This document shows positions 26,646-36,562 of a stretch of 64,000 nucleotides of DNA, in pieces. The stretch spans positions 23,872 to 87,871 of the forward strand of contig JAUXVE010000059.1 in assembly GCA_030680415.1 (NCBI GenBank). Direction: 5' to 3'. This stretch comes from Rubrivivax sp. Lineage in GTDB: Bacteria; Pseudomonadota; Gammaproteobacteria; Burkholderiales; Burkholderiaceae_C. Numbering within the stretch: position 1 is the stretch's first letter; every line of letters starts with the position of its first letter. The translations under genes were made by a program, and so were the position numbers. Under the pieces are notes generated by a model. The model searched no databases and was not told where the DNA came from. It saw only the letters and a list, made by a program, of their open reading frames with translations.

Positions 26646-27638
26646 TCACAGGTCAGCGCAGCCCAGCCTGGCCAGCGAACGCATGGCCACCAGCCGCCGA
26701 CACGCCGCCGACATCTCGGCACGCAGCTGCGCCACACGCTCGGCCACCGGCACGACGGACTTCACCGCGCCTATGCCCTGACCGCAGCCCCAGATGTCCT
26801 TCCAGGCCTTCTTCGAGCCCTCGCCGCCGCCGAAGTCCATCTTGCTGGGGTCGCTCTCGGGCAGGTGATCGGGGTCCAGGCCGGCATTGCGGATCGACGG
26901 CTTGAGATAGTTGCCGTGCACGCCCGTGAACAGGCTGGAATAGACGATGTCGTCGCTGTTGCTGTCGACGATGCACTGCTTGTAGGCCTCGGACGCGCGC
27001 GCTTCGGTGGTCGCGATGAAGGCCGAACCGATGTAGGCGAAGTCTGCGCCCGCAGCCAGCGCGGCCAGCACCGACTCACCCGTGGCGATGGCGCCGGACA
27101 GCGCCAGCGGGCCGCTGAACCATTCCCGGATCTCCTGCACGAGCGCGAACGGGCTCTTCACGCCGGCGTGGCCACCGGCGCCGGCGGCGACCGCGATCAG
27201 GCCATCGGCGCCCTTGTCGATGGCCTTGTGTGCGAAGTTGTTGTTGATGATGTCGTGCAGCACGACCCCGCCCCAGCCATGCACGGCGTCGAAGACATCC
27301 GTGCGTGCGCCCAGCGAGGTGATGACGATCGGCACCTTGTGCCTGGCGCAGACGGCCATGTCCTGGTCGAGCCGGTCGTTGCTCTTGTGCACGATCTGGT
27401 TGATCGCGAAGGGCGCGGCCGGCGTGGCGGGGTGGTCGCGGTCCCAGGCCGCCAGCGCCTCGATGATTTCGGCCAGCCATTCGTCGAGCTGCGATGCCGG
27501 CCTGGCATTGAGCGCCGGCATCGAGCCGACGATGCCGGCCTGGCACTGCTCGATGACGAGCCGGGGGTGGCTGATGATGAACATCGGCGCGCCGATGATG
27601 GGCAGCGGCACGCGCTGGAGAACGGGGGGCAGTGCCAT
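26646..27638 (-). CDS. Nitronate monooxygenase-family FMN protein
   Basis: 330 residues. The 2-nitropropane dioxygenase/NMO barrel is visible: LPIIGAPMFIISHPRLVIEQ, then VGSMPALNARP, GADGLIAVAAGAGGHAG with the active-site-type His, and ALAAGADFAYIGSAFIATTE for FMN phosphate binding. It may oxidise nitronates or serve as an FMN-dependent reductase or oxidase in acyl-CoA catabolism. The start ATG shares one base with the stop of the acyl-CoA dehydrogenase gene, so the two are translationally coupled. Confidence 0.85.
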   Translation of the reverse strand: MALPPVLQRVPLPIIGAPMFIISHPRLVIEQCQAGIVGSMPALNARPASQLDEWLAEIIEALAAWDRDHPATPAAPFAINQIVHKSNDRLDQDMAVCARHKVPIVITSLGARTDVFDAVHGWGGVVLHDIINNNFAHKAIDKGADGLIAVAAGAGGHAGVKSPFALVQEIREWFSGPLALSGAIATGESVLAALAAGADFAYIGSAFIATTEARASEAYKQCIVDSNSDDIVYSSLFTGVHGNYLKPSIRNAGLDPDHLPESDPSKMDFGGGEGSKKAWKDIWGCGQGIGAVKSVVPVAERVAQLRAEMSAACRRLVAMRSLARLGCADL

Positions 27639-29428
27639 CAGAAAGCCTCCAGCGCCATGGCGGTGACGGACTCGGCGCCTTCGACGATGCTGTCGCGCAG
27701 GCCCGAGGTCTTGTTCAGGATATGGTCGGCGTAGAAACGCGCGGTGGCGATCTTGGCCTGCATGAAGGCGTCGTCGCTGCCCTCGGCCAGGCGGTCTTCG
27801 GCGACCATCAGCGCACGCGCCATCTGCCAGCCGGCGACCACCGTGCCGGCCAGCATCAGGTAGGGCACGCTGCCGGCGAAGACGGCGTTGGGGCTGGTCC
27901 TGTTGTGCCCGACGACAAAATCCACCACGTCCAGGAAAGCCTGCCGCGCCGTGGCCAGGCGGGCAGCCATGGCGCGGCAGGCAGCGCTGTCGCGAGCCCG
28001 CAGCTGGCCCTCGCAGGCTTCGATCTGGCCGGCGATGGCACGCGCCACCGCGCCGCCGTCGCGCGCCGTCTTGCGGCCCACCAGGTCGTTGGCCTGGATC
28101 GCCGTGGTGCCTTCGTAGATGGTCAGGATCTTGGCGTCGCGCAGGTACTGCGCGGCGCCGGTCTCCTCGATGTAGCCCATGCCACCGTGCACCTGCACGC
28201 CCAGGCTGGCCACGTCCAGGCTCATCTCGGTGGCCAGGCCCTTGATCAAGGGCACCATGAATTCGTAGAAGGCCTGGTTCTGCTTGCGCACCTCGGCGTC
28301 CGGGTGCCCGTGAGCGGCGTCGTAGGACGCCGCAGCCACCAGGGCCATGGCACGGCAGCCCTCGGTGTGGGCGCGCATGGTCATCAGCATGCGTCGAATG
28401 TCGGGGTGGTGGAGGATGGGCGCGAGCGCGTTCAGCGAGCCATCGACCGGGCGGCCCTGCACGCGGTCGCGCGCGTACTGCACCGCCTTCTGGTAGGCCC
28501 GCTCGGCCAGCGCGATGCCCTGCACGCCGACGCCGAAACGCGCCGCATTCATCATGATGAACATGTACTCCAGGCCGCGGTTTTCCTGGCCGACGAGGGT
28601 CGCCGTGGCGCCGCCATGGTCGCCGTACTGCAGCACGGCCGTGGGGCTGGCCTTGATGCCGAGCTTGTGCTCGATGCTCACGCAGTGCACGTCGTTGCGC
28701 TCACCCAGGCTGCCATCGGCGTTGACCAGCACCTTCGGGCAGATGAACAGCGAGATGCCCTTCACGCCCTCGGGCGCACCGCTCACGCGCGCGAGCACGA
28801 GGTGGACGATGTTCTCGGCCAGGTCGTGGTCACCGTAGGTGATGAAGACCTTGGTGCCGAAGAGCTTGTAGCTGCCGTCGGGCCGCGGTTCGGCACGCGT
28901 GCGCACCACCGACAGGTCGCTGCCGGCCTGCGACTCGGTGAGATTCATCGAACCGGTCCACGAGCCGTCGATCATCTTCGGGATGTAGGTCGCCTGCTGC
29001 TCGTGCGAGCCGGCAGTGAGCAGCGCCTCGATGGCGCCGTCGGTGAGCAGCGGGCACAGCGCGAAGCTGATGCTGGCACTGTTGACCATCTCGCTGCAGG
29101 CGGCGTGGATCAGCTTGGGCAGACCCTGGCCGCCGAAGTCGGCCGGGTGCTGCAGGCCCTGCCAGCCACCGTCTGCAAACTGCCGGAAGGCGGCCTTGAA
29201 GCCGGCCGTCGTGTGGACCTGGCCGTCCCGGAACGTGGACGGGTTCTTGTCGCTGTCCGCGTTCAAGGGCGCGACCACGCCTTCATTGAACCTGGCGCAT
29301 TCGTCCAGCACCGCCGCTGCGGTGTCGTAGCCGGCGTCTTCGTAACCGGGCCACTGCGCGATGGCGTCGATGCCGGCGAGTTCCTTCATCACGAACAGCA
29401 TGTCCTTGACGGGGGCGCGATAGGTCAT
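27638..29428 (-). CDS. Acyl-CoA dehydrogenase with extended C-terminal domain (DmdC/AcdA-like)
   Basis: 596 residues from ATG 29428. The N-terminal helical, middle beta and C-terminal helical ACAD domains are followed by an extra ~120-residue Acyl-CoA_dh_C domain, as in 3-methylmercaptopropionyl-CoA dehydrogenases and long ACADs. Key segments are MNLTESQAGSDLSVVRTRAE, VHGGMGYIEETGAAQYLRDA and the catalytic-Glu region ILTIYEGTTAIQANDLVGRK. It forms a trans-2-enoyl-CoA and passes electrons to ETF. It lies downstream of etfB-etfA on the same strand (59 bp gap). The substrate chain length is unknown. Confidence 0.9.
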   Translation of the reverse strand: MTYRAPVKDMLFVMKELAGIDAIAQWPGYEDAGYDTAAAVLDECARFNEGVVAPLNADSDKNPSTFRDGQVHTTAGFKAAFRQFADGGWQGLQHPADFGGQGLPKLIHAACSEMVNSASISFALCPLLTDGAIEALLTAGSHEQQATYIPKMIDGSWTGSMNLTESQAGSDLSVVRTRAEPRPDGSYKLFGTKVFITYGDHDLAENIVHLVLARVSGAPEGVKGISLFICPKVLVNADGSLGERNDVHCVSIEHKLGIKASPTAVLQYGDHGGATATLVGQENRGLEYMFIMMNAARFGVGVQGIALAERAYQKAVQYARDRVQGRPVDGSLNALAPILHHPDIRRMLMTMRAHTEGCRAMALVAAASYDAAHGHPDAEVRKQNQAFYEFMVPLIKGLATEMSLDVASLGVQVHGGMGYIEETGAAQYLRDAKILTIYEGTTAIQANDLVGRKTARDGGAVARAIAGQIEACEGQLRARDSAACRAMAARLATARQAFLDVVDFVVGHNRTSPNAVFAGSVPYLMLAGTVVAGWQMARALMVAEDRLAEGSDDAFMQAKIATARFYADHILNKTSGLRDSIVEGAESVTAMALEAF

Positions 29429-29487
29429 GGCAGGTCTCCTGATGCGACAAGGGCGCCACAACGGCGCCCTCCGGGGTGGCGTTCAGC

Positions 29488-30420
29488 TCAGAGGCTGGCG
29501 GTCAGCTCGGGCACCGCGGTGAAGAGGTCGGCTTCCAGCCCGTAGTCGGCGACGCTGAAGATCGGCGCCTCGGCGTCCTTGTTGATGGCCACGATGACCT
29601 TGCTGTCCTTCATGCCGGCCAGGTGCTGGATGGCGCCGCTGATGCCCACCGCGAAGTACAGCTGCGGCGCCACGATCTTGCCGGTCTGGCCGACCTGCCA
29701 GTCGTTGGGTGCATAGCCGGCGTCGACCGCGGCACGGCTGGCGCCCAGGGCGGCACCGAGCTTGTCGGCCAGCGGCATCAGCAGATCGTTGAACTTGTCA
29801 CTCGAGCCCAGCGCGCGGCCGCCGCTGACGATGACCTTGGCCGCGGTGAGTTCGGGCCGGTCGAGCTTGGCGATCTCGCTGCCCAGGAAGCTCGAGATGC
29901 CGGCGTCGGCCACCGCCGCCAGGCTTTCCACCGCTGCGCTGCCACCCGTGGCAACAGCGGCGTCGAAGCCGGTGGTGCGCACGGTGATGACCTTGACGGC
30001 ATCCAGGCTCTGCACGGTGGCGATGGCATTGCCGGCGTAGATCGGGCGCTCGAAGGTGTCGGCCGCGATGACCTTCATGGCGTCGCTGATCTGCGCCACG
30101 TCGAGCAGCGCGGCCACGCGCGGCGCCACGTTCTTGCCGCTGGCAGTGGCCGGGAACAGCAGGTGCGTGTAGCCCTGGGCGATGGCCACCACCTGCGCCG
30201 CCAGGTTCTCGGCCACACCGTGGTTCAGGCCCGCGGCGTCGGCGTGCAGCACCTTGGCCACGCCGGTGATCTGCGCCGCGGCCTGGGCCGCGGCGGCGGC
30301 GTCGGCACCGGCCACCAGCACGTGCACGTCGCCGCCGCATTGCAGCGCCGCCGTGACCGTGTTCAGTGTCGCGCCCTTGATCGTGTCGTTGTCGTGTTCG
30401 GCAATGACGAGTGCGGTCAT
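29488..30420 (-). CDS. etfA: Electron transfer flavoprotein alpha subunit
   Basis: 310 residues from ATG 30420 ([20 protein letters not shown]). The C-terminal FAD domain is clear: [40 protein letters not shown] and [20 protein letters not shown]. With EtfB it carries electrons from acyl-CoA dehydrogenases to ETF:quinone oxidoreductase. It follows etfB after 2 bp. The longer open frame to 30972 lies inside etfB and is not used. Confidence 0.95.
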   Translation of the reverse strand: MTALVIAEHDNDTIKGATLNTVTAALQCGGDVHVLVAGADAAAAAQAAAQITGVAKVLHADAAGLNHGVAENLAAQVVAIAQGYTHLLFPATASGKNVAPRVAALLDVAQISDAMKVIAADTFERPIYAGNAIATVQSLDAVKVITVRTTGFDAAVATGGSAAVESLAAVADAGISSFLGSEIAKLDRPELTAAKVIVSGGRALGSSDKFNDLLMPLADKLGAALGASRAAVDAGYAPNDWQVGQTGKIVAPQLYFAVGISGAIQHLAGMKDSKVIVAINKDAEAPIFSVADYGLEADLFTAVPELTASL

Positions 30421-30422
30421 GG

Positions 30423-31172
30423 TCAGATCACCTTCGCTTCGTTCTTGAGTTTGGCCACCAGCGTGGCCACGTCGGGCACCTTGACGCCGGCGCCGCGCTT
30501 GGGCGGCTCGACGACCTTCAGCGTCTTGATGCGCGGCGTCACGTCGACGCCCAGATCGGCCGGCTTGAGCACCTCGAGCGGCTTCTTCTTGGCCTTCATG
30601 ATATTGGGCAGCGTCACGTAGCGCGGCTCGTTCAGGCGCAGGTCGGTCGTCACGACGGCCGGCAGCTTGAGCCTGAGCGTCTCCACGCCGCCGTCGACTT
30701 CGCGCGTGATGTTCGCGTGGCCGTCGGCGACTTCGACCTTGGACGCGAAGGTGCCCTGGGGCATGCCGGCCAGCGCAGCCAGCATCTGGCCGGTCTGACT
30801 GCAATCGTCGTCGATGGCCTGCTTGCCCAGGATCACCAGGCCCGGCTGCTCCTTGTCGACCAGCGCCTTCAGCAGCTTGGCCACCGCCAGCGGCTGCAGT
30901 TCGTCGGCGCATTCGACGAGGATGGCGCGGTCGGCACCGATGGCCATCGCCGTGCGCAGCGTTTCCTGGCACTGCGTGACGCCGCAGGACACGGCCACGA
31001 TCTCGGTGACCACGCCCTTCTCCTTCAGCCGCACGGCCTCTTCGACGGCAATCTCGTCGAAGGGGTTCATGCTCATCTTGACATTGGCGATGTCCACCCC
31101 ACTGCCGTCGCTCTTGACGCGCACCTTGACGTTGTAGTCGACCACCCGCTTGACGGGAACCAGCACCTTCAT
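30423..31172 (-). CDS. etfB: Electron transfer flavoprotein beta subunit
   Basis: 249 residues. [20 protein letters not shown] and [20 protein letters not shown] are the ETF-beta N-terminal signatures; [20 protein letters not shown] is the AMP/FAD-contact region. The ribosome site CCAGGAGCG precedes ATG 31172. It is the first gene of etfB-etfA-acyl-CoA dehydrogenase-NMO-amidohydrolase and has a palindromic operator about 90 bp upstream. Confidence 0.96.
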   Translation of the reverse strand: MKVLVPVKRVVDYNVKVRVKSDGSGVDIANVKMSMNPFDEIAVEEAVRLKEKGVVTEIVAVSCGVTQCQETLRTAMAIGADRAILVECADELQPLAVAKLLKALVDKEQPGLVILGKQAIDDDCSQTGQMLAALAGMPQGTFASKVEVADGHANITREVDGGVETLRLKLPAVVTTDLRLNEPRYVTLPNIMKAKKKPLEVLKPADLGVDVTPRIKTLKVVEPPKRGAGVKVPDVATLVAKLKNEAKVI

Positions 31173-31260
31173 GAGTGACGCTCCTGGGCTCTTGTTGACG
31201 TTGATGTGATGACGGTGATTCTAGGCGTCGGCGCCTGTCGGCTGGCGGCGCGCGGCAAGA

Positions 31261-31282
31261 AAATAGAACGATCGTACTATTT
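31261..31282. promoter_or_regulatory. Palindromic operator upstream of the etfBA operon (TetR-family type)
   Basis: A 22-bp imperfect palindrome centred on AATAGAACGATCGTACTATT, matching in 10 of 11 positions per arm. It lies 88 bp before the etfB start and abuts the MFS gene stop. A candidate -10 TAGAAT for etfB lies at 31223-31218. Palindromes of this size around ACGATCGT suit TetR-family repressors of fatty- or branched-acid catabolism. The cognate regulator is not in the window. Confidence 0.55.
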
Positions 31283-32580
31283 CAGCCGGCCGGTCTCGCC
31301 GCGGCACTGCCGCGGGCGACGTCGACACGGCGCAGGACCACCAGCCCGGCCAGGAAGAACAGCCCTGTCGACAGGATCGCGAGGCGGTGGTTGCCGCCGC
31401 TCAGCACCGTCACCAGGCCGTAGGTGATGGGGCCGACGATCGCCGACAGTCGCACCGCGAAGGTCCACAGCCCGTAGAACTCGGCCAGGCGGTCGGCCGG
31501 CGCAAACAGCCCGGCCATCGCGCGACCGGCCGACTGGCTGCTGCCCATGCACAGCCCTGCCAGCAGCGCGGCCACCCAGAATACCGCCGGCGTGGTGGCC
31601 ACCACCGCCAGCAACGTCATCACGACCCAGCCCCACAGCGTGACGGCCAGGGCGGGCCGGTGGCCGATGCGGTCCTGCCAATAGCCAAAGGCGAAGGCGC
31701 CCAGCGCCGAGGCGATGTTGACCAGGAAGATCAGCGTCATGGTCTCGGTCTGCTTGAAACCCAGCACCTGCTCGGCATAGACCGCCGCCAGCGCGATGAC
31801 CACCGCGATGCCGGCCTGGTAGAACACCGCGCAAAGCAGCAGCCAGCTGAAGTCCTGGTAGCGACGCGCCTCATGCCAGGTCTGCGCCAGGCGCTGCAGC
31901 GACTCGGCGACGCCAGCGCGCGCAACGCCGGGCTGCGGCACGGCACGTTCCTTCAGCAGCACGAAAGTGCCGATCGACGCCAGCGCATAGACACCGGCGG
32001 TGATGAGCATCGTCACCGGGACGAACTGCTGCGCCGTCATGCCCTGCCCTTGCGCCCAGATCACGTAACCCAGGCTCAGGCCCAGCGTGAGCATGCCGCC
32101 GAAATAGCCGAAGCTCCAGCCCCATCCCGAGACACGGCCGATGGCTTCGCGTCGCGCCAGTTCGGGCAGGAAGGCCGCGGTCAGCGATTCGCCATAGGAA
32201 TAGAACACGTTGGACAGCACGATGGCCGCCACCGCCAGCCCCAAGTCGCCCGGCCCGACCTCGGCCAGCCACGCCGTGGCGCCCACGCAGCCGGCGGTGC
32301 TGAGAAGCAGCAGGCGCTTCTTGGCGGCGCGCAGGTCGGCGTAGGCGCCCAGCGCCGGCATCGTGAACATCACGATCAGGTTCGACAGGCCCAGGGCCAG
32401 CGTCCACGCCAGCGTGCCCCAGGCCGCACCGCCGGCCACCACGCCCACGAAGTAGGCGTTGAACACCGCCGTCAACACGACCGTGGTGTAGCCCGAGTTG
32501 GCGAAGTCGTACAACGCCCAGCCGAAGATCTCGCGCCTTCTGACGCCCGGATTGAGTGAGCTATGGGCGATCTGCGGCAT
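31282..32580 (-). CDS. MFS permease of the UMF1/Atg22-like family
   Basis: 432 residues with about 12 transmembrane segments. The N-terminus REIFGWALYDFANSGYTTVV, with the central WGWSFGYFGGMLTLGLSLGY, is characteristic of the UMF1 group related to yeast Atg22. The C-terminal half has SNVFYSYG-type helices and a QDRIGHRPAL loop. The substrate is unknown; family members may export amino acids or metabolites. A GAGGACG ribosome site precedes ATG 32580. The stop codon touches the etf operator. Confidence 0.85.
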   Translation of the reverse strand: MPQIAHSSLNPGVRRREIFGWALYDFANSGYTTVVLTAVFNAYFVGVVAGGAAWGTLAWTLALGLSNLIVMFTMPALGAYADLRAAKKRLLLLSTAGCVGATAWLAEVGPGDLGLAVAAIVLSNVFYSYGESLTAAFLPELARREAIGRVSGWGWSFGYFGGMLTLGLSLGYVIWAQGQGMTAQQFVPVTMLITAGVYALASIGTFVLLKERAVPQPGVARAGVAESLQRLAQTWHEARRYQDFSWLLLCAVFYQAGIAVVIALAAVYAEQVLGFKQTETMTLIFLVNIASALGAFAFGYWQDRIGHRPALAVTLWGWVVMTLLAVVATTPAVFWVAALLAGLCMGSSQSAGRAMAGLFAPADRLAEFYGLWTFAVRLSAIVGPITYGLVTVLSGGNHRLAILSTGLFFLAGLVVLRRVDVARGSAAARPAG

Positions 32581-32607
32581 GCGGGCGTCCTCGCGGGGTG
32601 GCGGCTG

Positions 32608-32663
32608 TGGTGCGGCGCGGGGTTCGAACCCGCATGCCCCTTGAGAGGGCCGCGGATTTTGAG
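32608..32663 (-). pseudogene. Truncated tRNA-Leu(CAA)-like 3' half; candidate attachment-site scar
   Basis: On the minus strand, identity to a leucine tRNA begins at the anticodon loop (CTCAAAATCCGC). It continues through a variable arm (CCCTCTCAAGGGG) and T-arm (GCGGGTTCGAACCCCGC) to GCCGCACCA. The 5' half (acceptor, D-arm) is absent and the acceptor is two bases short, so it cannot be a working tRNA. A duplicated 3' half starting at the anticodon loop is the usual footprint of tRNA-targeting integrases. No integrase gene is near. Confidence 0.55.
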
Positions 32664-32785
32664 TAGCGGTCCACCACTAAACAGCACAAGACAACTTCGC
32701 GTCAACTACCCGTCTTCATAGGTGAAATGGCGCAGCGGAGTATTGATCCGCTGTTGTTTTGTGCTGCTCTGCGGTGGCCTGCTAC
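32663..32785. repeat. Long inverted repeat between the tRNA fragment and tRNA-Leu(UAA)
   Basis: Arms of 33 bp (32663-32695 and 32753-32785) match at 26 of 33 positions, with several mismatches still able to form G-U pairs; the core GCACAA(G/A)ACAAC is conserved. The loop is 57 nt. One arm ends exactly where the tRNA fragment begins. No transposase is encoded. Confidence 0.6.
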
Positions 32786-32823
32786 GCACCGGTTACGCAC
32801 CAGCCTATCATGTCCGCCAGCGT

Positions 32824-32908
32824 GCGCGGGTGACGGAATCGGTAGACGTAGCGGGCTTAAAACCCGCAGCCGCAAGGCATACGGGTTCGAGTCCCGTCCC
32901 GCGCACCA
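32824..32908 (+). tRNA. tRNA-Leu(UAA)
   Basis: 85 nt with encoded CCA. The acceptor GCGCGGG pairs with CCCGCGC. The anticodon stem GCGGG/CCCGC encloses CTTAAAA (anticodon TAA), there is a short long-variable arm, and the T-arm is ACGGGTTCGAGTCCCGT. It is intact. It is on the plus strand, opposite to the nearby tRNA-Cys and tRNA-Gly. Confidence 0.97.
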
Positions 32909-32997
32909 CAACAGCCGGTCTTCCCCACCGCCGCCGTGGCTGCCCTACAGCCGCCGATCACCAGCACGGTGGTGCCCACACACGTAGCGCAGGCGTG

Positions 32998-33019
32998 AAA
33001 AAGCCCGCACGCGGCGGGC
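32998..33019 (-). terminator. Rho-independent terminator after the toxin-like pseudogene
   Basis: On the minus strand GCCCGCCGCGTGCGGGC is followed by TTTTT, 21 bp after the pseudogene stop. The rest of 32909-33039 shows nothing recognisable. Confidence 0.75.
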
Positions 33020-33039
33020 GTCATGATCGTGGTGACTGG

Positions 33040-33374
33040 TTAAGGGTTCTTGTCGATCACATCATGCTCATCGCACAGCCGAAAATACGCCGTTCCATCT
33101 TCCAGGGTGAAGCTGGCCTTGTGGCTGTCATCCTTGGTGACGTGCATCGCCCAGACGTTGACTTTGTGCCCTGAGCGCTCCATGGCCGGCACCTTCTTGT
33201 TTGTCAATTGGTGCAGGTGCAGAGCGCGTGGTGGGGTGTCCAGTTCGGCCAATAGCAGCAAACGCGCAGTGCGTCACGCACCTCGATCTGCAGGGCGGGG
33301 CTTAGCCGCTTGAACGTGCGCATGAATGTTGCGCCCGTGCAGTCCACGCCACGGACGACACGCCCCTCGATCAT
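33040..33374 (-). pseudogene. Frameshifted toxin-like gene (possibly RelE/ParE-type)
   Basis: From ATG 33374 the frame gives MRTFKRLSPALQIEVRDALR, then leaves frame. The -1/+1 partner frame from about 33261 continues with LLLAELDTPPRALHLHQLTN and ends VNVWAMHVTKDDSHKASFTL, EDGTAYFRLCDEHDVIDKNP. A single lost base in a T-run (GTTTG near 33262) restores one 111-residue protein. Size, basic/helical start and strand-rich end suit a small ribonuclease-type toxin, but the family is inferred. The start overlaps the upstream frame stop (ATGA), as in toxin-antitoxin operons. Confidence 0.55.
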
Positions 33375-33499
33375 TGAGCGTGTTCGGCAGCGTCCAAGTG
33401 TGCGTCGAGCTCGTCGGCAGTATGGGCGGGCCGGCGTGCGCGGTTCATGGCGCTCACATTGGCGTCGTTGCGCTCAAATCGCGCAAGCGTTCCGTTCAA
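33371..33499 (-). CDS. Candidate antitoxin remnant upstream of the toxin-like pseudogene
   Basis: 42 codons from TTG 33499, or 25 from ATG 33448 (MNRARRPAHTADELDAHLDA). The TGA overlaps the toxin ATG. The product is short, with a basic segment then an acidic helix; it lacks a recognisable DNA-binding domain and may be truncated. It is supported mainly by its coupling to the pseudogene. Nothing else was recognised in 33500-33557. Confidence 0.35.
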   Translation of the reverse strand: MNGTLARFERNDANVSAMNRARRPAHTADELDAHLDAAEHAQ

Positions 33500-33557
33500 G
33501 ACGTCTCCGGGCCGTGGCCGAAGCTCGGGCGATTATGGGTGCGGCGCACAGACAGCA

Positions 33558-33579
33558 AGGGCCCCACGATGGGAGCCCT
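33558..33579 (-). terminator. Hairpin after tRNA-Cys
   Basis: On the minus strand AGGGCTCCCA and TGGGGCCCT pair around TCG with one bulged C, ten bases after the tRNA-Cys 3' end. There is no strong U-tract; it probably ends or processes the Gly-Cys tRNA transcript. Confidence 0.45.
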
Positions 33580-33589
33580 GTGTCGGATC

Positions 33590-33663
33590 TGGAGGCGCGA
33601 TCCGGAGTCGAACCGGACTGGACGGATTTGCAATCCGTTGCATAACCGCTTTGCTATCGCGCC
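33590..33663 (-). tRNA. tRNA-Cys(GCA)
   Basis: 74 nt with encoded CCA. The acceptor is GGCGCGA/TCGCGCC; the anticodon stem ACGGA/TCCGT has loop TTGCAAA (GCA); the T-arm GTCCGGTTCGACTCCGGAT fits. It lies 58 bp downstream of tRNA-Gly on the same strand. Confidence 0.97.
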
Positions 33664-33721
33664 ATCGGATCCATGCTACCAAAACGAAGGGAAGCCGAGG
33701 CTTCCCTTGTCATGAGGATTC

Positions 33722-33797
<76 letters not shown>

Positions 33798-33836
33798 GTC
33801 GCCTCGACTCTGCTTTTGTGCATCGTCGAGCCAAAA

Positions 33837-33866
33837 ATTATACGATCTTTTTCAGACTGCCTGCAA
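33837..33866 (-). promoter_or_regulatory. Sigma-70 promoter of tRNA-Gly/tRNA-Cys
   Basis: -35 TTGCAG (33866-33861), 18-bp spacer, -10 TATAAT (33842-33837), about 40 bp before tRNA-Gly. It lies in the 122-bp gap after lon. Confidence 0.75.
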
Positions 33867-33919
33867 GACTTGGGGCGGCGGCCAAGGCGCGTCAGGCCTC
33901 GTTCGTCGCCCCCGGGTCC

Positions 33920-36352
<2,433 letters not shown>

Positions 36353-36437
36353 TGAAGACCTCTCTTTCTCAGGCCCATCTGGGGCCCGAGAGGGGAATTG
36401 CAAGCCGCGCGCCCGGCGAGGCCGGGCCGCGGGTGTC

Positions 36438-36562
36438 TAGAAGGTGTGCAGGGACCGTCGCGAGCGCCCCGAGCTTGCGTCGAGCACCGCAGCCGTACAC
36501 CCGTACGGCGAGGAGCACAGGCGCGAGATCGGGGGGCGCAGCAGGTCCATGCGCACCTTCTA
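36438..36562. repeat. 125-bp imperfect palindrome starting in the clpX stop codon
   Basis: Both ends read TAGAAGGTG inward: the plus strand begins TAGAAGGTGTGCAGGGACC and the complement of the right end begins TAGAAGGTGCGCATGGACC. The arms stay largely complementary through CGCCCC/GA(G/T)CT and close on GCCGTAC-ACCC-GTACGGC. The right-hand TAG is the clpX stop codon. It could fold into a large hairpin in the clpX-lon transcript. It looks like a dispersed palindromic element, but no second copy is in the window. Confidence 0.7.

Noticed and set aside
23597..26905. 1102-codon plus-strand frame across the binding protein and amidohydrolase
   Set aside because: Out of frame with the supported plus-strand gene and antisense to the other; Arg/His-rich noise.
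33040..33261. 73-codon frame taken as an intact small gene
   Set aside because: It starts at an internal TTG and its N-terminal part continues in another frame to ATG 33374; a frameshifted gene explains it better.
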